The translations under genes and the position numbers were made by a program. A stretch of DNA of 64,000 bases, taken from assembly GCA_964364175.1 (NCBI GenBank), contig CAYILR010000012.1, forward strand, positions 1-64,000, written 5' to 3'. This document shows positions 19,934 to 28,028 of the stretch, in pieces. The stretch is from CAYILR01 sp964364175. Its GTDB lineage: Bacteria; Bdellovibrionota; UBA1018. The notes below the pieces were generated by a model. That model searched no databases, was not told where the DNA came from, and saw only the letters and a program-made list of their open reading frames with translations. Each line of letters begins with the position of its first letter. Position 1 is the stretch's first letter.

Positions 19934-19979
19934 GCCTCTCAGCTAAGCAAGGGCTATGCCAAGCTGTGCTCTCTGAGAT

Positions 19980-20051
19980 GATTTCGTGTTTGGCGAAATC
20001 TGAGGCAGCGAGATTCATTCTCAACCCTCTAGATTTCGCGTTTAGCGAAAT
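19980..20051. repeat. REP doublet, right of RAYT 1
   Basis: This array is a direct copy of the one at 19071-19144, with arms GATTTCG/CGAAATC around TGTTTGG. A central GAGATTCATTCTC hairpin and a final ATTTCGC-GTTTA-GCGAAAT hairpin (20033-20051) follow. The spacer between the first and central hairpins differs in sequence from the left copy. Confidence 0.85.
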
Positions 20052-20098
20052 GCCGACTCAGCTTCTGCGCAGAAGCACGGTTCCCTTGATAAACCGCC

Positions 20099-20527
20099 TT
20101 ACACCCCACCCGGAACCACAGCCACCGTCAACCTGCTGATGCAAACCAATCGATCCTGGTCATCGACGATTTTAATTTCCCAGACGTGAGTATTCTTCCC
20201 AAGATGCAACGGCCGCGCAGTCCCCGTCACAAACCCAGACTTCACCGAACGAATGTGGTTGGCGTTGATATCGATCCCCACGCATCGAAACTTCTCAGTA
20301 TCAACCGCCATCATCGCGCCGACGCTGCCCAGAGTCTCAGCCAGAGCCACCGAAGCACCGCCATGCAAGATCCCGTACACCTGGTGGGTCCTACGATCCA
20401 CGGGCATGCGGGCTTGAACGAAATCATCTCCCGTCGCGATGAACTCAAGGCCCATCGCCTCCATCATCGTATTGCGATTATACTGATTCAGTTTCTCAAT
20501 AGGGATTTGCTTTAATTTTACAGACAT
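20099..20527 (-). CDS. hotdog-fold thioesterase (PaaI/YdiI-like)
   Basis: The 142-residue single-domain protein contains YGILHGGASVALAETLGS, the conserved hotdog segment with the HGG turn and the acidic catalytic position used by YdiI/MenI-type acyl-CoA thioesterases. Substrate (aryl- or acyl-CoA) is not determinable. It is the last gene of a minus-strand operon, three bases after the DUF5522-like gene. Confidence 0.82.
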   Translation of the reverse strand: MSVKLKQIPIEKLNQYNRNTMMEAMGLEFIATGDDFVQARMPVDRRTHQVYGILHGGASVALAETLGSVGAMMAVDTEKFRCVGIDINANHIRSVKSGFVTGTARPLHLGKNTHVWEIKIVDDQDRLVCISRLTVAVVPGGV

Positions 20528-20530
20528 TTT

Positions 20531-20662
20531 TTATTCTCCATACGGGCAATGCCGACAATCATTCTTGCAACAATATCCACGTTTCAAATGATATTTTTCC
20601 GTGAACACCATCAGTCCATTCTCGTCGAAATAAAAATCTTCACCTTCGAGTAACTCACTCAT
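20531..20662 (-). CDS. DUF5522-like 43-residue protein
   Basis: This short ORF encodes 43 residues ending in KRGYCCKNDCRHCPYGE, with an FTEKYHLKRGYCC core. That Cys-rich ending (CC...C..CPYG) is the hallmark of the DUF5522 family, whose function is unknown; the four cysteines and a histidine could bind metal. The ATG overlaps the stop of the upstream HELLH-protein gene by 8 bp, and the thioesterase ATG follows its stop by three bases. This tight packing in one operon supports it as a real gene. Confidence 0.72.
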   Translation of the reverse strand: MSELLEGEDFYFDENGLMVFTEKYHLKRGYCCKNDCRHCPYGE

Positions 20663-21836
20663 TCAAAATCTTTTTCACCTCAGCGTTCGCCAGGCGATCC
20701 ATGGCCTGCGCGTTCAAGACCTGTGACTCATAGTCCTGCCGACGCAGTTCTCCTTTTTTAAATTTTTCTGCCATCATTCCCTGCTCCATAATCGCAGTGC
20801 AATATCCCGGATTTTTTTTACTCTGAAAATAATGTAAATAAGCCTTGGCTAAAATTTTTGCTTTCACCTGAGTACGGAGCAGGATCGTCGGCTTGCCATC
20901 CTGACACAGAAATTTTCCGTTGAGTTTCGCTTCCAACGTCTTGCTTTGGATCACCTGAACTCCTTGTGATTTCAAAATTTCTAAAGCTTTGCTCTCGCTC
21001 TTCGCAAGCAATTTGCGAGCAGCCTCTGATTCCTTCTCAGAAATCGGTATCCAATTTTTGCGGACGATCTCAACTGCTGCACTCTCTTTTTTGTGAAGAC
21101 TTGCCAACGCTTCTCGAACGATTTTTTCACGATAGCGTTTGGGCAACTTGTCTTTCAGCCGCAGCAAATTCGACAACGCGACATCCCGATCCTCTTCACT
21201 GCACTTCAAATCAGCACAGTTTTCCAGGATCACCGAATGCACTTCCTTCTCATCCAGCCAGTCCGACATCCCCCTCCAGTCGCGATAAATATCCACGGCA
21301 GGCTGAATGCGATCTCCCAGCTGCTTAGCCTCGAATTTCTTATTCTGCTTCTCCAGAATCTCGATCTGCTGAATTGACTTCTCGAGGAGCTCCGCCAGCT
21401 TGAACGCGCGTTTTTCGCGGGAGGGAGGCGCTAAGTCCGATCTTGCTGGCGTCGACGTCCACTGATGCACGTGGAGCAACTCATGCACGCAGTCCACTCG
21501 ATCCGCCTCACTCCTGAAAGTCACGACCCTCGTGCCTGAATCCGTCTCCGCGCGACGCGTTCCTGGAATCGCCACATCACGCTTGACTCGGTAGCCTCTC
21601 CTCTCAATTTCCTGCTGACAGCTGGCCATATCCATCTGGCGAATCCGGTTCCACTCACTCGTGCTTAAATCAAAGCCAGTGCAAAAATGAATTCCCTTCG
21701 CAGTTTTCTCGGGCAAGCAAGCCTCAGCTTTTTGAAACAGCTCGTGAGCCGTGCTGGACTCCTTAAGCGCATCAGCGACATCATCCGCATAAAGCACGTC
21801 CATGCCAAAAAACAGGCCCAACACCAAAATCATCAC
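20655..21836 (-). CDS. exported protein with HExxH motif, putative metallopeptidase
   Basis: The 393-residue product has a hydrophobic N-terminal signal (MMILVLGLFFGMDVLYA). HELLH lies at residues 118-122 with a further His at 124, a possible zinc-metalloprotease active site. The remaining two-thirds is charged and helical. No family is recognised, so peptidase activity is inferred from the short motif only. It overlaps the upstream gene by 4 bp and the downstream DUF5522-like gene by 8 bp. Confidence 0.6.
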   Translation of the reverse strand: MMILVLGLFFGMDVLYADDVADALKESSTAHELFQKAEACLPEKTAKGIHFCTGFDLSTSEWNRIRQMDMASCQQEIERRGYRVKRDVAIPGTRRAETDSGTRVVTFRSEADRVDCVHELLHVHQWTSTPARSDLAPPSREKRAFKLAELLEKSIQQIEILEKQNKKFEAKQLGDRIQPAVDIYRDWRGMSDWLDEKEVHSVILENCADLKCSEEDRDVALSNLLRLKDKLPKRYREKIVREALASLHKKESAAVEIVRKNWIPISEKESEAARKLLAKSESKALEILKSQGVQVIQSKTLEAKLNGKFLCQDGKPTILLRTQVKAKILAKAYLHYFQSKKNPGYCTAIMEQGMMAEKFKKGELRRQDYESQVLNAQAMDRLANAEVKKILNE

Positions 21837-22297
21837 TGAGAATGAGCTCTCTTGAGAGAACCCTCAATCACAATCGTCCCTACCCTATTTCGCACTCCAT
21901 AGTAGGAATCAAGGGTCTCGGGTTTCTTCGGTTGCGCTGGATTCAAGCGCAAATTAAAGGCGTACTGCACGCCCCCGTCAGAAGTAAGCGTTTTGAGTAA
22001 ATTTCCCTCGAGAGAACCCGTTTCTTCATCATCCTCAAAAATTTTTGTACCCCGAATCTCCATACGGTTTGGGCCCCAATCGGGCTGAATTGTCCCGCAG
22101 TTCGCTTTGTATCTCTGCATCGTCATCAATTTTGGAATGTGCTCAATGATCATTTGCACCGATTTGCAGGGAACTGTCTTCTTGGGAACACCTAATCCCA
22201 CTTGGGTCATGGTGCCTTCGCCCTCCCATTGTCCCGAAAAATCGACTGCACTCGCCACTCCCGCCATTGAGGAAATCCACAATATGAATGCAATCAT
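21833..22297 (-). CDS. small exported protein of unknown function
   Basis: The 154-residue product has a signal peptide (MIAFILWISSMAGVASA) and a mature part beginning VDFSGQWEGEGTM, a lipocalin-like opening common in exported beta-rich proteins. The stop overlaps the start of the HELLH protein by 4 bp, making it the first gene of a four-gene minus-strand operon reaching 20099. Function unknown. Confidence 0.6.
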   Translation of the reverse strand: MIAFILWISSMAGVASAVDFSGQWEGEGTMTQVGLGVPKKTVPCKSVQMIIEHIPKLMTMQRYKANCGTIQPDWGPNRMEIRGTKIFEDDEETGSLEGNLLKTLTSDGGVQYAFNLRLNPAQPKKPETLDSYYGVRNRVGTIVIEGSLKRAHSQ

Positions 22298-22426
22298 TCA
22301 AGCTCCTTTGTAAAAAATATCATTATTATGCACTTTTGCTATTGCCCAGAGCCTAAAATGAATTCATCATGGATGCAAATCAAGGTACTTCAATTAGAGA
22401 TCTTCAAAGTGAAAGGAAGAAAAAAA

Positions 22427-22720
22427 ATGGCTACTAAAAAAGCAGCACCTAAGAAAAAAGCAACGAAAAGAAAACCCAACGCAGCATTCATGGCTCCGTT
22501 GAAACCCTCAGATATTCTGAGCGCAGTCGTAGGCAGCACCTCATTGCCTCGTACTCAAGCTGTGAAGAAACTTTGGGCTTATATCAAGAAGCACGGACTT
22601 CAAGACAAGAAAAACAAGCGCATGATCAATCCCGACAGTGCTTTGGGAAAAGTGTTCGGTAGCACCAAAACCATCAATATGTTCTCCATGATGGGCCACC
22701 TGAACAAACACCTGAAATAA
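22427..22720 (+). CDS. SWIB/MDM2-domain protein with lysine-rich tail
   Basis: The 97-residue protein has a histone-H1-like N-terminal tail (ATKKAAPKKKATKRK). A SWIB domain follows, recognisable from MAPLKPSDILSAVVG, VKKLWAYIKKHGLQDKKNKR and DSALGKVFG. SWIB proteins in bacteria are thought to bind DNA or chromatin-like complexes. The ORF is open to 22328, but the ATG at 22427 has AAAGGAAGA about seven bases upstream. A strong terminator follows at 22800. Confidence 0.85.
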   Translation: MATKKAAPKKKATKRKPNAAFMAPLKPSDILSAVVGSTSLPRTQAVKKLWAYIKKHGLQDKKNKRMINPDSALGKVFGSTKTINMFSMMGHLNKHLK

Positions 22721-22736
22721 TTTTTCTAAAAATAAC

Positions 22737-22782
22737 AGCCCCTGATTTCCAGTTGCCTTTGGCTAGTGGAATATCAGGGGCT
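22737..22782. other. long imperfect hairpin after the SWIB gene
   Basis: The arms 22737-22751 and 22767-22782 pair over 15 bp with one bulged A around a 15-base loop. It lacks a T-run, so it is not a simple terminator. It may protect the mRNA 3' end upstream of the true terminator. Confidence 0.6.
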
Positions 22783-22799
22783 AAGCTTACTACTTTGCT

Positions 22800-22829
22800 C
22801 CCGAAGCTCGAACCTTCGGGATTTTTTTT
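22800..22829 (+). terminator. rho-independent terminator of the SWIB gene
   Basis: Seven-bp arms CCCGAAG (22800-22806) and CTTCGGG (22814-22820) enclose a 7-base loop and are followed by a run of eight T. The T-run abuts the stop of the convergent HPF-like gene. Confidence 0.88.
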
Positions 22830-23121
22830 ATCTTCCGTTCTGCCTATGCATGTGATGCAGGGCTCTCTCGACAGCCTCAGAGACCGTCCTGCCCTCCTCG
22901 TGAGCTAGCCACTCACGCTGCCCCATGCGCACGTGGATGTCACAATCCACGCGGGAAACTGATGATTGATTGCCAACCCTCACTTGAAAATCCGTATCCT
23001 TGGACCAAAGCATCAAAGTCTGCTCTCGATGAATCCACTTCTCCACCTGTTTTCCAACAGCCCGAGTCAACGGACGCGACGCCTTCATCCCTTCCACTAC
23101 AATGTTTCGATGTGAACCCAT
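22828..23121 (-). CDS. putative HPF-like ribosome-associated protein
   Basis: The 97-residue product (from the ATG at 23121, with a GGTG sequence just upstream) runs VVEGMKASRPLTRAVGKQVE through DFQVRVGNQ to RTVSEAVERALHHMHRQ. This layout resembles the hibernation-promoting factor/YfiA fold: an edge strand, a helix, paired strands and a C-terminal helix. The similarity is at pattern level only. The ORF is open to 23145. Confidence 0.45.
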   Translation of the reverse strand: MGSHRNIVVEGMKASRPLTRAVGKQVEKWIHREQTLMLWSKDTDFQVRVGNQSSVSRVDCDIHVRMGQREWLAHEEGRTVSEAVERALHHMHRQNGR

Positions 23122-23190
23122 ATCACCACCCCCACACCAAAACATGGGCTTGATTCAACGGACGTCAAGCGCGAGAGGCATTTAAAATAT

Positions 23191-24693
23191 TTATTTGTGA
23201 GATTCTGAGGGATGAGCTTCTATGCCGTAAATCACATACGACACATAGTGTTTATTGATTTCACTCACGTACTTAATGCTCTGCACACGATCGATGGCGA
23301 TGGTAGCCATCTCGACGTGTCTAAACCATTGGTTGGGGTCCAGTCCCATTTGCAAAGTCATATCGCGCGCTCTCAAAATGGTTGAAGGGCCTGCGTTATA
23401 AGCCGCCAGTGTCATGCGCAACTTTTCTTTCTCCGACAGCTCTGCAATCGGATCAAAATGACTTTTTTTAATCCAGGCAAAATACTTGATCCCTGCATGA
23501 ATGTTATTCTCGATGTTTTCAATTCCTGCGATCTGCGGAATTCCAACATACGGCTCGGCCGCTGTTTGCGGTTTGATCTGAAACAATCCCACTGCACCTT
23601 GATCACTTCTGGCCTCGGGATTGAAATGCGACTCCTGATAGCAAAGCGCCGCCATCAGGCGCCAATCCAGGCCGTACTCCTGTGAGTATTTTTGAATCCA
23701 GTGATCGAATGCAGAAAGGGAATTTTTCTTCCCACCCTTTTCTAAATTCGATTTGATTAAATTAAAATCTCGATAGTATCTGTGAAGAGTAACATTGCCA
23801 GGCTCAGTCCCCACTTTGAATTTCGGCAGAAAATCATTGATCTCACGAAGCATTTTTTTTGATTTTTTTTGAACAACCCAGGAAATCTTCATGGGTTTTC
23901 CCAGGGATATTTTTCGGACCCGCTTCAGATTTTGAAAAACTACCAAGCCAATTTCAGCGATGTGCGAATCAGCGATCGTAAAATCGTATTTTTTGAGTGA
24001 AACCAGCTCGAGCAGATTTTCTGTTTCGAGGTCCTCATCCACGAGTTCGATTTGGATGGGAGGTTTTCCTTTTGTTTTTAGCTTCTCGTTAATTTCCAGT
24101 ATTTTCAAATAGGACGGCGAGCTTTTTTGAAGCGCCAAGCGCTTGCTCGAAAAATCCTCAATACTTCGGAACTGCTCCGCTGGCAAATGCGTCACCACCC
24201 ACTGGTCTACGGTTCGATAAGGTTTCGAAAAAGCAACTGACTGCGAGACATCCGGAGTTTCCGCAATATCAGCTGCGATAAAATCTCCCTTGCCCGCTAG
24301 CAAGCCGGGGATCAGTTGGTCACGCTTCAGCGGAACCAACTCGAATTGAATTTTTAGAGGATCATTATTGAGGAATTTGTCATTGACGTGGTCAATGAAC
24401 GCCTTCGCCATTTCATACTGGTATCCGCGAGCGTGGCCCTCATGAATAAAATAATCAAAAGAATTGCTAGTCGTGAGAATTCGGATATAGCGTTTTTGAA
24501 TGACCTCATCGAGCCCCCCTGTACGCTGTTGCTTGAGGTGATCCGATAACCCGGAGCCATCCGTCTGGATGTTGGAAACATTTTTTTGGCTTTGAACCGT
24601 TGGCTTTGAATCCTTGCTACAACCCAACACAGCAAACAGACTCAAAAGACAGCAGATCCAAATCATTCGACTCAGCATTGGAATAGAACTCAT
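23191..24693 (-). CDS. mltF: MltF-like lipoprotein: solute-binding domain plus lytic transglycosylase
   Basis: From the ATG at 24693 the protein of about 500 residues has a lipoprotein signal ending in AVLGC. A type-3 solute-binding domain comes next (ILTTSNSFDYFIHEGHARGY onward). A C-terminal SLT domain with the catalytic Glu in CYQESHFNPEA and the GAVGLFQIKPQTA motif completes it. This is the MltF arrangement, which cleaves peptidoglycan. An AGGA sequence lies about nine bases before this start; the ORF extends to a TTG at 24714. Confidence 0.88.
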   Translation of the reverse strand: MSSIPMLSRMIWICCLLSLFAVLGCSKDSKPTVQSQKNVSNIQTDGSGLSDHLKQQRTGGLDEVIQKRYIRILTTSNSFDYFIHEGHARGYQYEMAKAFIDHVNDKFLNNDPLKIQFELVPLKRDQLIPGLLAGKGDFIAADIAETPDVSQSVAFSKPYRTVDQWVVTHLPAEQFRSIEDFSSKRLALQKSSPSYLKILEINEKLKTKGKPPIQIELVDEDLETENLLELVSLKKYDFTIADSHIAEIGLVVFQNLKRVRKISLGKPMKISWVVQKKSKKMLREINDFLPKFKVGTEPGNVTLHRYYRDFNLIKSNLEKGGKKNSLSAFDHWIQKYSQEYGLDWRLMAALCYQESHFNPEARSDQGAVGLFQIKPQTAAEPYVGIPQIAGIENIENNIHAGIKYFAWIKKSHFDPIAELSEKEKLRMTLAAYNAGPSTILRARDMTLQMGLDPNQWFRHVEMATIAIDRVQSIKYVSEINKHYVSYVIYGIEAHPSESHK

Positions 24694-24790
24694 GGCGTAA
24701 GTTCCTATCGGCAAAAGGCGTTGGACACCTAAATAAGCAACATTTTTTTGACACTCCAGATGTGGAACCAGAAATCCGATAGAAAATAGT

Positions 24791-25789
24791 ATGTCTGACG
24801 CTAAAAAAACTGACCCACTTCACTCCCTGTCAGGGGGACGACTCGTCGGAGGGCGACTTTCGGAAATCGCTACTTATTCGGACTTGTTCATCCGCACTCG
24901 CGATGCGATTTTTTTACTCGATTCCAAAGATTTAAAAATTCTGGAATGCAATCCGTCAGTTCAGCAACTTTTGGGAACCTCCACCGATAAAATCGAGGGC
25001 GATAGCTTCCTCAAATGGGTCCACCCTTCCTCCCAGGCCAACACGCAAAAACACCTGACCCGCAGCGCTCGCAGCAAGCGCGCTGAGACGCCGTTTGACT
25101 GCGAGATGGGCAATGGCGTGGTCTTTGAACTTTCAGTCTGTGGGCTTAAGCTCGCTGATTATGGCGAGGTCCTACAAATCATCGCCAAAGACGTCACCGA
25201 AATGCGGCACGCAAAACGAGAGCTCGAAGAAGTGAATCTCAAGCTCCAGGCCGTCTCAATCACCGACGAAATGACCCAAGTGAGTAATTTTAGACACTTC
25301 ATGACTGAGCTCGAAAAAGAACACGATCGATCGTCACGCTACGACGGAAAATACTCTGTGATTTTCTGCGACGTCGATCATTTCAAAAACTACAACGACA
25401 CGCACGGGCATCCAGCAGGTGACGAAGTCCTTAAATCAGTCGCCAAGATTCTCCAGTCCCGAACCCGAAAAGCCGATCTCTGTGCTCGCTATGGTGGCGA
25501 AGAATTTGTGATTCTCTGCCCCAGTACTCATTCTGAACAAGCCGCTGCCCTTGCAGAGGCCCTGCGAAAAGCAATCGAGTCACATCCGTTCCCTAACGCC
25601 TCCCAACAACCTCTGGGAAAAGTCACCATCAGCCTGGGCGTCTCCAGCTTCCCCGAACATGGCGAATCCTGGAAGGAAGTTCTTCAATCCGCTGATGAAG
25701 GCGTTTACTCCTCAAAGCACGGCGGCCGCAATCGCGTCAGCACCGTGACAAAAAAGACCGCTCGCTCAAAATCCAAACGTGCTGCTTAA
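24791..25789 (+). CDS. PAS-GGDEF diguanylate cyclase
   Basis: The 332-residue protein has an N-terminal PAS domain (about 25-145) and a C-terminal GGDEF domain with active-site variant GGEEF. The inhibitory site RKAD sits five residues before GGEEF, so product feedback is likely. Substrate-binding positions such as CDVDHFKNYND are intact, so it should make cyclic-di-GMP. It begins about 100 bp from the divergent mltF-like gene. There is no membrane segment, so it acts in the cytoplasm. Confidence 0.9.
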   Translation: MSDAKKTDPLHSLSGGRLVGGRLSEIATYSDLFIRTRDAIFLLDSKDLKILECNPSVQQLLGTSTDKIEGDSFLKWVHPSSQANTQKHLTRSARSKRAETPFDCEMGNGVVFELSVCGLKLADYGEVLQIIAKDVTEMRHAKRELEEVNLKLQAVSITDEMTQVSNFRHFMTELEKEHDRSSRYDGKYSVIFCDVDHFKNYNDTHGHPAGDEVLKSVAKILQSRTRKADLCARYGGEEFVILCPSTHSEQAAALAEALRKAIESHPFPNASQQPLGKVTISLGVSSFPEHGESWKEVLQSADEGVYSSKHGGRNRVSTVTKKTARSKSKRAA

Positions 25790-25833
25790 AGATTTCCTTT
25801 TCGGCGCTTCTTTCGTAGCATTGAAGTAAGTAA

Positions 25834-26406
25834 ATGAAAATGTTCTACGAAGTAGTCATCGACTCCAGCGAAACCGCCAACAAATGTACCATCCTGCCCC
25901 TGGCCAGCCGACCCGATTTCCATTTGATCCGGATAAAAAAAATAAAAAAACTTCCCACTCTCAATTCCCCGATTCTCTTGCATCACGAGGGAGAATGCCT
26001 GACGGAAATTCGAAAATCCTTGGGACAAGTTCAAGCCATCGCCAGCATCGACTGCGTTTGGCGCCGCCTGGAGGGGATACTCGCGCGAGTGGAGCGCCCA
26101 CTTCCCCGATTTGCCCGCATCCCCGACGGTTTCCAAACAGCTTACCCTCGCAAGAGCTCAGACAACTCCGACCCAGACGGAGGCCTTGCAACAATCGAAG
26201 CTCTTTTCATCGCAGGCGCATTGCTGGGAAATTGGGATGCGACTTTATTATCTAAATATTATTTTGGACGGAAATTCGTTGAATTGAATCGAAACCGTTT
26301 TCAGGAACTGGGCGTGTATCCAGAGAACGATCAAGAAGCCATGCCCGTTTTGTCCAAGCCGCCACGTCATGCCTTACAACGACGTCGGGATCGAGAGCGC
26401 GTCTAA
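25834..26406 (+). CDS. Tsr3-like (DUF367) rRNA aminocarboxypropyltransferase family protein
   Basis: The 190-residue product matches the Tsr3 layout: NKCTILPLA near the N-terminus, AIASIDCVWRR (DCVW at 73-76), RPLPRFARIP, IEALFIAGALLG (121-132) and KYYFGRKFVELN. In archaea and eukaryotes Tsr3 adds the acp group to small-subunit rRNA using S-adenosylmethionine. The usual NPVNYG segment is replaced by IPDGFQTAYP. Assignment rests on motif order; a bacterial member is unexpected. It sits between the diguanylate cyclase and two CBS proteins. Confidence 0.62.
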   Translation: MKMFYEVVIDSSETANKCTILPLASRPDFHLIRIKKIKKLPTLNSPILLHHEGECLTEIRKSLGQVQAIASIDCVWRRLEGILARVERPLPRFARIPDGFQTAYPRKSSDNSDPDGGLATIEALFIAGALLGNWDATLLSKYYFGRKFVELNRNRFQELGVYPENDQEAMPVLSKPPRHALQRRRDRERV

Positions 26407-26427
26407 AGTGAAAACAGAGGAGAAGAT

Positions 26428-26853
26428 ATGACTCAACCCAAAACAAAAGTAGGTCTGCTCACCGTTGCAGATATCATGGTTCACAAAGTCCGCACCGTGA
26501 CGCCCTTGATGACGATTCGCGAAGCCATGCATCTTTTCCTGACCTTCAACATCAGCGGGGCACCCGTGATTGATCCGATGGGCATCGCGGTCTCAGTCGT
26601 CAGCCAGTCGGACCTCATGAAATTCGCCGCGGGCGGTTTCATGGACGAGCCTCTGCTCAAAGTGATGGACAAATTGGCCACGATCGATCAACTCGTCGTC
26701 GTGAAAAAAACAGACCCATTCAAGGAAGTATTCAAGCAATTCCTCTTGCAGCCTGTGCGCCGAGTCCTTGTTGTTGATAACACCGGAAAACTCGAGGGCA
26801 TCGTCTCTCAGAGTTCCATTCTCAAAGCTTTTATGAGCACCGAGTCGCACTGA
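26428..26853 (+). CDS. tandem CBS-domain protein
   Basis: The 141-residue protein is two CBS domains: VADIMVHKVRTVTPLMTIREA through VVSQSDLMKFA, then VRRVLVVDNTGKLEGIVSQS. CBS pairs bind adenine nucleotides or other ligands and act as sensors. GAGGAGA lies seven bases before the ATG. It is followed 62 bp later by a second CBS protein, forming a likely operon. Confidence 0.85.
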   Translation: MTQPKTKVGLLTVADIMVHKVRTVTPLMTIREAMHLFLTFNISGAPVIDPMGIAVSVVSQSDLMKFAAGGFMDEPLLKVMDKLATIDQLVVVKKTDPFKEVFKQFLLQPVRRVLVVDNTGKLEGIVSQSSILKAFMSTESH

Positions 26854-26915
26854 TCCAGTGCTCGGCTTGCAACAGTCTTCCGAAAAGTCAGCAAATTTGG
26901 TAGCATCAAACCAAG

Positions 26916-27524
26916 ATGCCGCTCATTTACCAAATTGACGGAGTACCGAAACCCTTCGAACCCATTCGCGAAGTTCAGCCTGTCGCAGAAACTTTCGCTA
27001 CCACTCTTTCTGAAGAAATTAAAAAGGCAAACACCCACATCATTGCACGGGGCGATTCGAAACCTCAGCTCCCACCTTCCTACGCCGAGGCCGACTTGGA
27101 TAAAAAACGACATTCAAGCAACAAAAGAAAGCCTGCTCTCAAAGCCCAAGACATGATGACTCGAAATGTGATTACGATTTCACCCAGTCTACCTCTTGAA
27201 GAAGCCAGAAACCGAATGAACCAGCATAGAATTCGACATCTGCCAGTAGTCACCGACGATGATCGAATCATCGGAATTCTCTCGGATCGCGATCTCCTTC
27301 AAGCGGGAGAAAAAATGTCTCTTCTTATTTCTGAGAGGATGTCCAGGGCCGTCCTCACTGCCACTCCCGACACGCCCATCCGAGAAATCGCTCAAGTCAT
27401 GTTGGAAAAAAGAATTCACACACTGCCCATCGTCAATTCGTTGCAAAAACTCGTGGGGATCGTGAGTACGTCAGACCTGCTTCAAGCAATCATCAATCCA
27501 GCCCCACTCGAATTGTGGACATAA
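26916..27524 (+). CDS. tandem CBS-domain protein with N-terminal extension
   Basis: The 202-residue protein has about 75 charged N-terminal residues of unknown role. Two CBS domains follow (AQDMMTRNVITISPSLPLEE, IIGILSDRDLL, then TATPDTPIREIAQVM and LVGIVSTSDLLQAI). It resembles stand-alone nucleotide-sensing CBS regulators. The next gene starts nine bases downstream. Confidence 0.83.
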   Translation: MPLIYQIDGVPKPFEPIREVQPVAETFATTLSEEIKKANTHIIARGDSKPQLPPSYAEADLDKKRHSSNKRKPALKAQDMMTRNVITISPSLPLEEARNRMNQHRIRHLPVVTDDDRIIGILSDRDLLQAGEKMSLLISERMSRAVLTATPDTPIREIAQVMLEKRIHTLPIVNSLQKLVGIVSTSDLLQAIINPAPLELWT

Positions 27525-27533
27525 AAAGGAACT

Positions 27534-28028
27534 ATGAGCTTAACCAAAACACCTGAGCTGCAAACATTTCTATCCGCCTACTTTCCTGACACAGATCCAG
27601 AGTCTGACGACGAAACCACACGTGCGTTTGTCTCAACTACCACTCCCGAACGTTTACGCCTGATTTCTACTCAAGCCAAACGCCTGCTCGAATCCCCTGA
27701 ATTTCCCACTGAAGAATTCGGCACCGAAGCGAATCGCTGGTTCGCCGATGCTGACGAAGGCCGCGCTTGGTTGAGCCGCATTCTGGGCATCCTCGAAGGG
27801 GGATCGGCTGCCGAAGCAACGGTCGTCAAAGACAGCAACGGCACCGTACTCACCGAAGGGGATTCCGTTCAAGTCATCAAGGATCTCAAAGTCAAAGGCG
27901 GCTCAAGCGACCTCAAACGCGGCACGCTGATCAAGAAAATCCATCTCATCGACGATCCCGAGAACATCGAATGCCGAGTGGACGGGAGCACGCTCGTACT
28001 CAAAACTTGTTTTCTGAAGAAAGCGTGA
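27534..28028 (+). CDS. CdiI_3-like / PhnA (YjdM) C-terminal fusion protein
   Basis: The 164-residue protein appears to have two parts. Residues 1-90 (LQTFLSAYFPDTD to WLSRILGIL) resemble the CdiI_3-type contact-dependent-inhibition immunity family. Residues 95-163 (VKDSNGTVLTEGDSVQVIKD to GSTLVLKTCFLKK) match the C-terminal domain of PhnA/YjdM, a small SH3-like domain. The zinc ribbon of full PhnA is absent. Function unknown. It follows the CBS gene by 9 bp; its stop directly abuts that of the convergent P-type ATPase gene. Confidence 0.62.
   Translation: MSLTKTPELQTFLSAYFPDTDPESDDETTRAFVSTTTPERLRLISTQAKRLLESPEFPTEEFGTEANRWFADADEGRAWLSRILGILEGGSAAEATVVKDSNGTVLTEGDSVQVIKDLKVKGGSSDLKRGTLIKKIHLIDDPENIECRVDGSTLVLKTCFLKKA

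Larger units (their letters stand above)
19071..20051 (-). mobile_element. RAYT unit 1 (REPtron), arrays in direct orientation
   Basis: This is a complete RAYT gene bracketed by two REP doublets in the same orientation, spanning about 980 bp. It lies directly against the 3' end of the ABC-F gene, whose stop falls at the first base of the left array. RAYT units are normally domesticated single-copy elements; here a second, sequence-diverged unit is at 33664-34636. Confidence 0.75.
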
